Assembly: GCA_022414725.1 (NCBI GenBank)
Contig: CM039462.1
Location: 74,895,803-74,959,802, forward strand
Reading direction: 5' to 3'
Source: Microglena sp. YARC
Taxonomy: Eukaryota; Chlorophyta; Chlorophyceae; Chlamydomonadales; Chlamydomonadaceae
Length of the DNA stretch: 64,000 bases
The position numbers and the translations under genes were made by a program. Below are positions 31,282 to 40,437 of this stretch, one piece after another. Under the pieces are notes generated by a model. It did no database searches. It saw only the letters and a list, made by a program, of their open reading frames with translations, and was not told the DNA's origin. How positions within the stretch are numbered: position 1 is the stretch's first letter; every line of letters begins with the position of its first letter.

Positions 31282-31345
31282 GAGAGAGAGAGGGGAGAGG
31301 GGGAGAGAGAGAGGGAGGGCGAGAGGGGGAGGGAGGGAGGAGGGG
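30780..31345. repeat. G-rich and GA repeat block in intron 3
   Basis: Poly-G and GGGGGAAAGGGAGGG units, with four decayed repeats of GGAGAAGTGGCTAAGCGTTG and GATGGGG (30772, 30901, 30980, 31097), then (GA)n with GGGAGAGG at 31205-31345. The repeated GAGAAGTGGCTAAGCGTTGG piece is the start of intron 3 after the donor. The G-rich strand is the coding strand. Confidence 0.85.
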
Positions 31346-31403
31346 GGGTCTACTCCCTTATATACTGGTGAGGGTAAGGAGCAAATGATGTTTGATGTAT
31401 GTT

Positions 31404-31445
31404 ACTACAGTCCAGGAGTAGACCAAATAGGCTAAAGGATCTTGC
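31404..31445 (+). repeat. fragment of the CAGTCCAGG-CCAAATAGG family
   Basis: CTACAGTCCAGGAGTAGACC, AAATAGGCTAAAGGATCTTG. The terminal motif of the dispersed family at 13050 and 19071. It is followed by unique sequence to 31580. Confidence 0.5.
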
Positions 31446-31826
31446 CCAACCATTGACATGAGGGGCTGTAACAAAAACAAAGCTGATGAACTGAACCCCC
31501 AAACAATCATTTTACCGATGGGCCCTGAGTTCGTACGACAGTGATCATTTAGGTATATGATTGATATGAACATCCTAAGTTACAAATGACACCTCCTCAC
31601 CCGTCACCCCCCCCAACCCTACTCCCACCCAAAGCCCTAAACCCAAACCCAAACCTAAACCTAAACCCAAACCCCTCACTCCCTCACCCAACCCCCACCC
31701 CTCGACCCCATCAGCCCTTACCCCACCCAACCCCCGCCCCACCCAAACCTCAACCCCTCACACCCTCAAACCCCCCACCCCACCCCACCCCACCACCCAC
31801 ACACACCTCCCCGCTTGCCTGTCCAG

Positions 31827-31915
31827 GAGTATAACATCCAAGTAACCAAGAAGGGCAAAGTTATTGTCCACCGCAGCACCCCGGTCCTTGTCGACCGTTG
31901 AGGGCAAAGGGCGCG
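31827..31915 (+). pseudogene. acceptor-side ghost of exon 4
   Basis: Preceded by the same CCCGCTTGCCTGTCCAG acceptor context as the real exon and identical to it for over 60 bases (GAGTATAACATCCAAGTAAC and onward). It then lacks bases at CCCGGTCCTTGTCGACCGTT and ends in a frame stop. The flanking C-rich repeat (31600-31810, 31960-32170) is duplicated with it, giving a unit of about 360 bp. Confidence 0.85.
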
Positions 31916-31985
31916 GCTGCTTAAAGTGATCATCCGGTCACAATCAACTTCCTCACCCTTTCACACCCTCATCCGCTCCCCCCCC

Positions 31986-32019
<34 letters not shown>

Positions 32020-32186
32020 TTCCCCTCAACCCCTCACACCCCAACACCCCAACACCCTCACACCCTGACTCCCTCACCCGCTCACTCCCCAACCCCTCAA
32101 CCCCTCACACACTCACCCCAACCCCAACCCCAACCCCCTCACCCCCCACCCGCACCCACACCCACACACCCCGCTTGCCTGTCTAG

Positions 32187-32395
32187 GAGTATAACATCCA
32201 AGTAACCAAGAAGGGCAAAGTTATTGTTCACCGCAGCACCCCGGTCCCCTCGTCGACCGTTGAGGGCAAAGGGCGGCGTCTGATTGACATGAACGTGTTG
32301 TCTCACGATAGATCAAAGGACCTCCCTATTGTTGCCGACATCCCACATCCCTTCTTGAAGCGAATCGGCTTTCAGACTTCCGAGGGCAAGGTCAA
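32187..32395 (+). CDS. methyltransferase exon 4
   Basis: The acceptor is CTTGCCTGTCTAG and the donor is GTCAA|GTGAGT, a consensus donor. It reads EYNIQVTKKGKVIVHRSTP, VPSSTVEGKGRRLIDMNVL, SHDRSKDLPIVADIPHPFL KRIGFQTSEGKV plus AA. The HDR..K DLPI motif followed by a Leu-Gly-Phe-type segment is characteristic of the region just before the SAM-binding domain in this family. Ending in phase 2, it joins exon 5 to form Lys-Ala-Asp-Met. Confidence 0.85.
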
Positions 32396-32540
32396 GTGAG
32401 TCTGTAGTCGTTTAGGGAGGGGTGGGAGAGGGGGTGGGGGGGGGGAATGTAGGTCAGGATTGGGGGGGAATGGTGGTGGTGGGGGGGGCCCAAAGGTGGG
32501 GGAGGAGGGTAGGAGAGGGTTGGGTGGGGGAGGGGATATG

Positions 32541-32650
32541 ATCGTGTTGTCACAAGACAGATCAAAGGACCTCCCTATTGTTGCCGACATCCCACATCCC
32601 TTCTTGAAGCGAATCGGCTTTCAGACTTCCGAGGGCAAGGTCAAGTGAGA
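32541..32650 (+). pseudogene. donor-side ghost of exon 4
   Basis: Repeats the last ~105 bases of exon 4 (GATCGTGTTGTCACAAGACA, GATCAAAGGACCTCCCTATT through GGCAAGGTCAAGTGAGACTA) almost without change, including the donor. It is separated from the exon by G-rich sequence. The near identity suggests a recent duplication. Confidence 0.85.
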
Positions 32651-32989
32651 CTATATTTGTTGGCTTGGCGTAAGGTGGAGGTGGGGGTGTGTGGGGGGGA
32701 AGGGCATGGGTGGTGACTGTGTGGGTTTGGGTGTGGGTGGGTGGGTGGGTGGGTGTGAGTTGGTGAGTGTCTGTGTGGGTGGGTGGATGGGTGTCTTTGT
32801 GGTTGTGGGTGGGGGGTGAGTTCTGAGATAGAGACCAACACTCGAACCCTTCACAGAGCGGTTGACCTCATGCTGTAAACAATATGTCCCACATATTGTA
32901 AAAGACACGGACTAGTTAGCCAAAGAGGGATCAAGGGACTTGCTAAACGCAATATAACGATAGCGTAGAGATCACCACCACCACCACTA

Positions 32990-33002
32990 CCCCCCCCCCC
33001 CC

Positions 33003-33036
<34 letters not shown>

Positions 33037-33172
33037 CACACACATTTCTGAACACACGCACACACATTCCTGCACGCATACACACGCATTCCTGCACACA
33101 TACACACACGCATGCACACATTCCTCCACACATAAATACACACGCACACACATTCCTGCACACACACACACA

Positions 33173-33216
<44 letters not shown>

Positions 33217-35279
33217 TGCACACATGCACGCACACATTCCTGCACGCATACACTCACACATTCCTGCACGCATACACACGCATTCCTGCACACATACACA
33301 CGCATGCACACATTCCTCCACACATAAATACACACGCACACACATTCCTGCACACACACACACACACACACATACACACACACACACATATACACACATG
33401 CACACATGCACGCACACATTCCTGCACGCATACACTCACACATTCCTGCACGCATACACACGCATTCCTGCACACATACACACGCATGCACACATTCCTC
33501 CACACATAAATACACACGCACACACACACATTCCTGCACACACACACACACACACATATACACACATGCACACATGCACGCACACATTCCTGCACGCATA
33601 CACTCACACATTCCTGCACGCATACACACGCATTCCTGCACACATACACACGCATGCACACATTCCTCCACACATAAATACACACGCACACACATTCCTG
33701 CACACACACACACACACACATACACACACACACACACATATACACACATGCACACATGCACGCACACATTCCTGCACGCATACACTCACACATTCCTGCA
33801 CGCATACACACGCATTCCTGCACACATACACACGCATGCACACATTCCTCCACACATAAATACACACGCACACACATTCCTGCACACACACACACACACA
33901 CATACACACACACACACATATACACACATGCACACATGCACGCACACATTCCTGCACGCATACACTCACACATTCCTGCACGCATACACACGCATTCCTG
34001 CACACATACACACGCATGCACACATTCCTCCACACATAAATACACACGCACACACATTCCTGCACACACACACACACACATACACACACACACACATATA
34101 CACACATGCACACATGCACGCACACATTCCTGCACGCATACACTCACACATTCCTGCACGCATACACACGCATTCCTGCACACATACACACGCATGCACA
34201 CATTCCTCCACACATAAATACACACGCACACACATTCCTGCACACACACACATATACACACATGCACACATGCACGCACACATTCCTGCACGCATACACT
34301 CACACATTCCTGCACGCATACACACGCATTCCTGCACACATACACACGCATGCACACATTCCTCCACACATAAATACACACGCACACACATTCCTGCACA
34401 CACACACACACACACATACACACACACACATATACACACATGCACACATACACGCACACATTCCTGCACGCATACACTCACACATTCCTGCACGCATACA
34501 CACGCATTCCTGCACACATACACACGCGCATGCACACATTTCCTCCACACATAAATACACACGCACACACATTCCTGCACCACACACCACACACACAATA
34601 CACACACACACACACAATACACACATGCACACATGCACGCACACATTCCTGCACGCATACACTCACACATTCCTGCACGCATACACACGCATTCCTGCAC
34701 ACATACACACGCATGCACACATTCCTCCACACATAAATACACACGCACACACATTCCTGCACACACACACACACACATACACACACACACATATACACAC
34801 ATGCATACATGCACGCACACATTCCTGCACGCATACACTCACACATTCCTGCACGCATACACACGCATTCCTGCACACATACACACGCATGCACACATTC
34901 CTCCACACATAAATACACACGCACACACATTCCTGCACACACACACATACACACACCACACACATATACACACATGCACACATGCACGCACACATTCCTG
35001 CACGCATACACTCACACATTCCTGCACGCATACACACGCATTCCTGCACACATACACACGCATGCACACATTCCTCCACACATAAATACACACGCACACA
35101 CATTCTGGCACACACACACACACCACACCATGCACACACACACATATGCACAAACATGCACGGCACACATCTGCACGCATACACTCACACATTCCTGCAC
35201 GCATACGCACACGCATTCCTGCACATACACACGCATGCACACATTCCTTCCACACATAAATACACACGCACACACATTC

Positions 35280-35334
<55 letters not shown>

Positions 35335-35385
35335 TGCACACATGCACGCACACATTCCTGCACGCATACACTCACACATTCCCAA
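32990..35385. repeat. CA-rich tandem array, 13 units of ~160-190 bp
   Basis: Each unit has CACATTCCTGCACGCATACA, CTCACACATTCCTGCACGC, ATTCCTCCACACATAAATAC and a variable (CA)n/(TACA)n block. The marker TTCCTCCACACATAAAT recurs at about 33121, 33312, 33499, 33664, 33846, 34026, 34203, 34361, 34546, 34726, 34899, 35077 and 35244. Unit length varies only through the CA block. It fills most of intron 4. Frames of up to about 400 codons on both strands are repeat translations and not genes. Confidence 0.95.
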
Positions 35386-35430
35386 CCCAACTCAAACCAA
35401 ACCCACCCACGGCTCCTTTCCTGCACCCAG

Positions 35431-35766
35431 GGCTGACATGCGAGACAAGTTATCACAAGTGAACGACTTCCTAAAGCTCCTGGGTCACACAGGAGCACTC
35501 GAGCAATTAAGGGGGCCCAGCAATACATCCGCTACAGAAGCTTCTGGAACATCGGCATCAACTGCCGACTCCCCTAGCAGCAGTACAAGCACTGACAGCC
35601 TGGCATCCAGCAGTACTGCCCCAATCCGGATCCTGGACGCTGGGTGTGGGAGCAGCCACTTGACTCTGTGCACATACCACTACCTGAACAATGTGAAAAA
35701 TATGAAGACATGTATAATGGGTGTGGACAGCAACAAAGAACTTATGGCACGTAGCAACTCGTACTG
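35431..35766 (+). CDS. methyltransferase exon 5, SAM-binding core
   Basis: The acceptor is CCTGCACCCAG and the donor is TACTG|GTGAGC. After completing Lys it reads [19 protein letters not shown], a Ser/Thr/Ala-rich insert ([19 protein letters not shown] and onward), then [38 protein letters not shown] and [19 protein letters not shown] is motif I (SAM-binding glycine loop) and GVDSN carries the acidic residue that contacts the SAM ribose. The insert of about 35 residues before motif I is unusual. Phase 2 end. Confidence 0.9.
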
Positions 35767-35850
35767 GTGAGCAGTGGTGGTTGTTGTGTGTGTGTGTGGT
35801 GCTGGTGGTGGTGGTGGTGGGGTGGGTGGGGGGGGGGCTTGGCCCGGAAA

Positions 35851-35954
35851 CTTGTGCACATACCACCACATGAACAATGTGAAAAACATGAAGACCTGTA
35901 ATTGGGTGTGGACAGCAAAACAAAGATTCTTATGGAACGAAGCAACTCGTATTG
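35851..35954 (+). pseudogene. donor-side ghost of exon 5
   Basis: Repeats CTTGTGCACATACCACCACA, TGAACAATGTGAAAAACATG to GCAACTCGTATTGGTGAGTA. It has indels (TGTAATTGGG for TGTATAATGGG; GCAAAACAAAGA for GCAACAAAGA) that break the frame. The donor is intact. Confidence 0.85.
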
Positions 35955-36034
35955 GTGAGTACTGGTGTTGTGTGTATGTGTGTGTGTGTGTGTGTGTGTG
36001 GGGGGGGGGGGGATTTCTTGGGGGGACAACTTCA

Positions 36035-36590
36035 CTCCCCCTGCCACTCCAGATCACTATTGCATTGTCATCGACAGGCCATTGTTGGCCCAAGACAAGC
36101 CAGCACAGACCAGATATTGTGCTTTCTCTGCATGCGTGCAATGGCGCCACTAAATCCTGAACACCTGGACACCTGGACACCTGAACACCCAAGCACCTAA
36201 ACACCTAAGCACCTAAACACCTAAGCACCTACACATCTAAACATCTGAACACATGCAGTCGTGGGATGGGAATGTCAGAAGAGGAAGGCGTTTGTTTCTG
36301 CCATACGCCTCTCCCATTGTCAACTTCACTTCCCCAGCCACTCCAGATATCGTGCTTTCTCCGCATGCGTGCGACACCGCCACTGACTCCTTAACACCTG
36401 AACACCTGAACACCCAAGCACCTACACATCTAATCATCTGAACACATGCAGTCGTGGGATGGGAATGTCCGAAGAGGAGGCCATTTGATTCTGCCATACG
36501 CCTCTCCCATTGTCAACTTCACTTCCCCAGCCACTCCAGATATCGTGCTTTCTCCGCATGCGTGCGACACCGCCACTGACTCCTTAACAC
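36035..36590 (+). pseudogene. three acceptor-side ghosts of exon 6
   Basis: Copies at about 36040-36155 (most decayed), 36259-36390 and 36452-36583. The last two keep the ACATGCAG acceptor and read TCGTGGGATGGGAATGTCMG, AAGAGGA and CGTGCTTTCTCCGCATGCG, but an inserted segment (TTCTGCCATACGCCTCTCCC) and lost ALAL codons break them. Each is followed by (ACACCTAA)n-like repeats. The period is about 193 bp. Confidence 0.85.
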
Positions 36591-36612
36591 CTAAACACCT
36601 AAACACTTGCAG

Positions 36613-36760
36613 TCGTGAGATGGGATTGTCAGAAGAGGAAGCCCAGTTCTATGCTTCGCCTATCGTCAACTTCATTCCCGCGGCCACTCCAGATATCGTG
36701 CTCGCCCTGCATGCGTGCGACACCGCAACTGACGAGGCTCTTGCTCTTGGGGTCAAGCAG
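36613..36760 (+). CDS. methyltransferase exon 6
   Basis: The acceptor is AAACACTTGCAG; its first base completes Cys and it then reads REMGLSEEEAQFYASPIVN, FIPAATPDIVLALHACDTA and TDEALALGVKQ before GTGATT. The PDIVLALHACDTATD block is the diagnostic post-motif of the family, at the position of motif IV. Phase 0 end. It is the only one of four tandem copies with an unbroken frame through this motif. Confidence 0.9.
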
Positions 36761-36784
36761 GTGATTCAAATGCTTCTCGTGTGT

Positions 36785-37270
36785 TAGCATGTGTGTATGT
36801 GTATACAGGTTTGTGTTTATGCGTGTGTGCGTGTTAGTAGGTTAGTGTTTGTGTGTGAATGTGTCTGCAGGTTTGTGTTTGTGTATTTGTCTGCAGGTTT
36901 GTGTTTATGTTTGTGTGTGAATTAGTAGGTTTGTTTTAGCATGTTTGTATGTGTATGCAGGTTTGTGTTTATGTTCATATTTGTGTGTGTATTTGTCTGC
37001 AGGTTTGTGTTTATGTTTATGTTTGTGTGTGTTTTAGTAGGTTTGTCTTAGCATGTGTGTATGTGTATGCAGGTTTGTGTTTGTGTTTATGTTTGTGTGT
37101 GTGTTTTAGTAGGTTTGTGTTTGGGTGTGTGTGTATGCAGGCTTGTGTTTGTGTGTGTGTGTTAGTAGGTTTGTGTTTATGTTTCTTTGTGTGTGTGCAT
37201 GTGTGTGGTTTTTTTTTGCATGCAGGTGTGTACATGCACATGTTTTATCGGTTCATGTGTGGGTGTGGGT
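36785..37270. repeat. GTTTGTGTTTATG intron repeat
   Basis: About ten loose units of GTTTGTGTTTATGTTTGTGT, GTGTGTTTTAGTAGGTTTGT and GTATGTGTATGCAG. Several contain TGCAGGTTTGTG, another AG-bearing decoy. The period is about 40-110 bp. Confidence 0.85.
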
Positions 37271-37339
37271 GTGACTGTTTAAATAATCCTCCATCCAAAT
37301 GACAAATCTGCCGACGAGGCATGCCCCACCCCCCGACCC

Positions 37340-37640
37340 TCTTCTCCCCCTCTTTTGTATGGCGCCTCAATCATCATGGCCGTTCCCTGCTCCATCAACC
37401 CCCCCTCCTACACCCTACCCGACCCCCACACCCACTCCCACACCCACTCACTCCACCCACCCCCACCCCCACCCACTCCACACACACACACACACTCCAC
37501 CCACCCCCCACCACACACACACACACACTCCCACTCCACACTTCCCCCCTTTTTGTATGGCGCCTCAATCATCAAGGCCGCTCCAGCCGCCACAAGAACC
37601 CCCATCCAAATGGCAAACCGCCGTCAAGGCACTCCTCCCC
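37340..37640 (+). pseudogene. two acceptor-side ghosts of exon 7
   Basis: Copies at 37350-37410 and 37548-37640 read CCTTTTGTATGGCGCCTCAA, TCATCATGGCCGTTCCCTGC and so on. In both, the real acceptor TTTTGCAGGG is changed to TTTTGTATGG, so the AG is gone. C-rich and CACTCCAC repeats and a run of about 35 C (37646-37681) lie between. Confidence 0.85.
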
Positions 37641-37651
37641 ATCCCCCCCCG

Positions 37652-37697
<46 letters not shown>

Positions 37698-37814
37698 ACA
37701 CGCACAGAAAGTTGTAACACCCCACCAAACTACCCCTACCCCTAACCCCTACCCTTAGCCCTCCCCCCACCCCCACCCCCCACACACACACTCCACACCT
37801 CCCCCCTTTTGCAG

Positions 37815-38082
37815 GGTGCCTCCATCATCATGGCCGTCCCCTGCTGCCACAAGAACCTGCACAAACAGATGCAGGGCAGCCCCGCCCCCGCCCCTTTTGG
37901 CCCCCTCATGCACCACGGTATCATGAAACAGAGGACGGTGGACCTCCTCACCGACACCTTCCGTGCCCAGATCCTTCGCATCCTGGGCTACAAGACGGAC
38001 GTGGTTGAGTTTGTGTCAAGCGAACACACACCGAGGAATCTGCTCATCCGGGCGGTGCGTGTGGCCCGCGAGGAGGGTGCAG
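37815..38082 (+). CDS. methyltransferase exon 7
   Basis: The acceptor is CCCCTTTTGCAG and the donor is GCAG|GTGTGT. It reads GASIIMAVPCCHKNLHKQM, QGSPAPAPFGPLMHHGIMK, QRTVDLLTDTFRAQILRIL, GYKTDVVEFVSSEHTPRNL and LIRAVRVAREEGA. VPCCHK is the conserved Cys-Cys-His motif and HGIMKQR with EFVSSEHTPRNLLIRAVR is the C-terminal signature of this family. Phase 1 end. Confidence 0.92.
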
Positions 38083-38126
38083 GTGTGTGGTACTGGTGAA
38101 CTTTGTCTATCTATCGGTCTGTCGCA

Positions 38127-38167
<41 letters not shown>

Positions 38168-38168
38168 T

Positions 38169-38263
38169 ACAAGATGGACGTGGTTGAGTTTGTCTCAAGC
38201 GAACATACCCCAAGGAATCTGCTCATCCGGGCAGTGTGCGTGGCCCGCAAGGAGGGTGCAGGT
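38169..38263 (+). pseudogene. donor-side ghost of exon 7
   Basis: Repeats CTACAAGATGGACGTGGTTG, AGTTTGTCTCAAGCGAACAT through GAGGGTGCAGGTGCGTGTTG. It is nearly identical over 95 bases and in frame (KMDVVEFVSSEHTPRNLLI). The donor is changed from GTGTGT to GTGCGT. (CA)n lies on both sides. Confidence 0.88.
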
Positions 38264-38279
38264 GCGTGTTGTTGGTGAT

Positions 38280-38530
38280 CTTTGACTATCTATCCATCTG
38301 TCACACTCACACAAACACACATACACACACATACATGCACGCACATACACATGCACACACACAACTGCAAACACACATGCACTGCACACACACACACACA
38401 ACTGCGCACGCAAACACACAAACACACGCACACATACACACACACACATACAAACACACATACATAAATATACACACATACACATACACACACACACAAA
38501 ACTGCACACACACACATACACACACACAAC
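38280..38530. repeat. (CA)n-type intron repeat
   Basis: Degenerate ACACACATACACACAC with GCACTGCACAC. Frames across it on both strands are repeat translations. Confidence 0.9.
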
Positions 38531-38534
38531 TGCA

Positions 38535-38620
38535 GGTGTGGCAACGGAGGGCAGTGTGCAATCTGGGCGGGTTCAACAGCTTGTGTCAGGAAAACCACCT
38601 CCTGGTGTGAAAAGCAAAAA
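38535..38620 (+). pseudogene. acceptor-side ghost of exon 8
   Basis: CACACAACTGCAG, then GTGTGGCAACGGAGGGCAGT and GGGCGGGTTCAACAGCTTGT. It keeps acceptor and frame for 17 codons, then passes into AACCACCTCCTGGTGTGAAA (the end of a dispersed repeat also at 26065 and 54438) and (CAAAA)n at 38612-38680. Confidence 0.8.
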
Positions 38621-38782
38621 CAAAAAACAAAACAAAAAACAAAACAAAACAAAAAACAAAACAAAAACAAAAAACAAAAAAAGCACTGATAGTGATTACC
38701 ATCAATAAACTGATTTCAGGGATCAGAAGGGGCCATGCTACCCCCCCCCACACACACCCACACCCACACACACACACTGCAG

Positions 38783-38946
38783 GTGTGACAACGGAGGGCA
38801 GTGTGCAAGCTGGGCGGGTTCAACAGCTTGTGGAGGAGTATGCCTCGTTGAAGCAGTTTTGGGGAGGGTTGACTCCACACTTGGAGAAGCTGCTGGCTGA
38901 GGAGCTGTCGCCCTTATTGGGGGATAGCCTAGATGGTTCTGATTGA
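38783..38946 (+). CDS. methyltransferase exon 8 with stop
   Basis: The acceptor is CACACACTGCAG. The exon completes Gly and reads VTTEGSVQAGRVQQLVEEY, ASLKQFWGGLTPHLEKLLA and EELSPLLGDSLDGSD before TGA at 38944. EEY..LK.FWG..P.LEKLL is a helical C-terminus common in this family. Confidence 0.85.
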
Positions 38947-39440
38947 TGGTGTTAACGAAAAACAATTTAAATTTAAAAATACAATAAAATCCTTATTGGG
39001 GGATAGCAGCCTAGATGGTTCTGATTGATGGTGTTAACAAATAACAAATTAAATTTAAAAATACAATAAAATCCTTATTGGGGGATAGCAGCCTAGATGG
39101 TTCTGATTGATGGTGTTAACAAATAACAATTTAAATTTAAAAATAAAATAAAATCCTTATTGGGGGATAGGAGCCTAGATGGTTCTGATTGATGGTGTTA
39201 ACAAATAACAATTTACATCTAAAAATAAAATAAAATCCTTATTGGGGGATAGCAGCCTAGATGGTTCTGATTGATGGTGTTAACAAATAACAATTTAAAT
39301 TTAAAAATAAAATAAAATCCTTATTGGGGGATAGCAGCCTAGATGGTTCTGATTGATGGTGTTAACAAATAACAATTTAAATTTTAAAGTACAATAAAAT
39401 CCTTATTGGGGGCTAGCAGCCTAGATGGTTCTGATTGATT
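38916..39440 (+). repeat. 82-bp array repeating the stop codon and 3' UTR
   Basis: Six to seven units of 82 bp: CCTTATTGGGGGATAGCAGC, CTAGATGGTTCTGATTGATG, GTGTTAACAAATAACAATTT, AAATTTAAAAATAAAATAAA. Each unit repeats the last twelve codons and TGA of the methyltransferase plus its 3' UTR. Units begin near 38908, 38991, 39073, 39155, 39237, 39319 and 39401. AATAAAA motifs recur in every unit, so several equivalent polyadenylation signals may exist. Confidence 0.92.
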
Positions 39441-39835
39441 GCGAGAAAAACAAATCGGCCAAAGAAGCATACCTGATGATATAATGATGTTCGACTGTCC
39501 GCACACTTGTTCATGTGTTGGTATGCTATCTGCCGCCCTTCATGGGGGCTAGCAGCCTAGATGGTTCTGATTGATTGCGTGAAAAACGAATCGGCCAAAG
39601 AAGCATACCTGATGATAGAGTGACGTTTGTCTGTCTACACACTTGTTCATGTGTGTGTAGGCTAGCTGTTGCCCTTATAACCTTATAGGGGGGCAGTCAA
39701 CTTGGTTCTGATTGATGTTGATAAATAACAAATCAGCCAAAGAAGCATGTCTGGTGTAGGCATACTGTTTATCTGTCAACTCTCTTGCTCATGCATAGGT
39801 TTGGGGTCCAATTCGTCAGTGCTTTTTCTTTTTAA
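39401..39835. repeat. ~140-bp units extending the 3' array
   Basis: Three larger units starting with GGGGGCTAGCAGCCTAGATG, GTTCTGATTGATTGCG and continuing AATCGGCCAAAGAAGCATAC, CTGATGATA, CACACTTGTTCATGTGTKGG. They begin near 39408, 39543 and 39690 (the last more diverged). They share the stop-codon segment with the 82-bp array, so the duplicating unit changed length. Confidence 0.8.
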
Positions 39836-39844
39836 GCCCTTCCT

Positions 39845-40270
39845 ATACGGTTGGGCAAGCCCCTATAGCCTATTTGGCCTACCCCTGGACTGTAACATAC
39901 ATACATAGGTTAGCTGCATTGTTCGTCTTTTCAGCTATGAGCAGCAGATACAAGGCAGCTCCCTAGGCTCTCTCTTTATCCAAACCTTAAGCAACCTATG
40001 CACTTTGAAGCTGATATCGTCAGCTTTCCAGCGCTCCTGGAATCTTTGGGTTTGGCCCTGTTGCAGTCTCGGGGAGCTGCCTAGAAGCTGGTGCTGGTAA
40101 CCGAAATAAAAAAAAGTGGTAACTGGTAAGCTGTGATGGCTCTGTATGTATTGAGATTGAAATTGAAATTGAAATTGGCTCTGTCTGTATGTTACAGTCC
40201 AAGGGTAGGACAAATAGCCTATTTGTCCTATTTGCAATAGGCTTAAGGGACTTTCCTTACCGTGATAGGA
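39845..40270. repeat. dispersed-repeat fragments in inverted arrangement
   Basis: AAGCCCCTATAGCCTATTTG, GCCTACCCCTGGACTGTAAC at 39857-39897 and its inverse TTACAGTCCAAGGGTAGGAC, AAATAGCC at 40192-40220 enclose about 300 bp. Inside are two inverted pieces of the CAGCTTCTAGGCAGCTCCC motif (39950, and GGAGCTGCCTAGAAGCTGG at 40075) and a (GAAATT)n run at 40160-40180. The arrangement suggests one composite inverted-repeat element. Confidence 0.5.
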
Positions 40271-40437
40271 TGGGCTTGAAAGGAAAGGTAGAAATGCCGG
40301 CGACGGCGTTCGGGAAACGGAGAGGTAATACTAAAAGGATTCAGGAGTCCTGGAGGGAGGTTGTGATCCTCGCTGTCACGGCTGTATGCGTGCTCCTAAG
40401 GATAGGTATGTTACCACTGCAATTACCATACCAAAGG

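Larger units (their letters stand above)
27593..38946 (+). other. gene span: Methyltransf_32-type SAM methyltransferase
   Basis: Eight exons (27593-27871, 29374-29839, 30205-30384, 32187-32395, 35431-35766, 36613-36760, 37815-38082, 38783-38946) give a protein of about 680 residues. Seen in order: a basic N-terminus, a Gly/Lys-rich linker, an N-terminal domain, the SAM-binding motif DAGCGSSHL, the acidic motif GVDSN, ALHACDTATD, VPCCHKN and a conserved C-terminal stretch. The family is known from bacteria, plants and algae (METTL25-like) with largely undefined substrates. Phases agree at every junction except exon 2 to 3. Introns hold ghost exons and arrays; the longest, 3 kb, is a CA-rich array. 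Confidence 0.85.

Noticed and set aside
31630..31675. Interstitial plant-type telomere repeat (CCCTAAACCC-like)
   Set aside because: Only a few degenerate AAACCCTAAACCC units inside a C-rich intron repeat; no regular 7-bp array.
33254..34554. Open frames of up to about 400 codons on both strands in the CA array
   Set aside because: They are translations of the (CA)n-based repeat (HTHTHT / CVCVCV), on both strands, with no other signal of coding.
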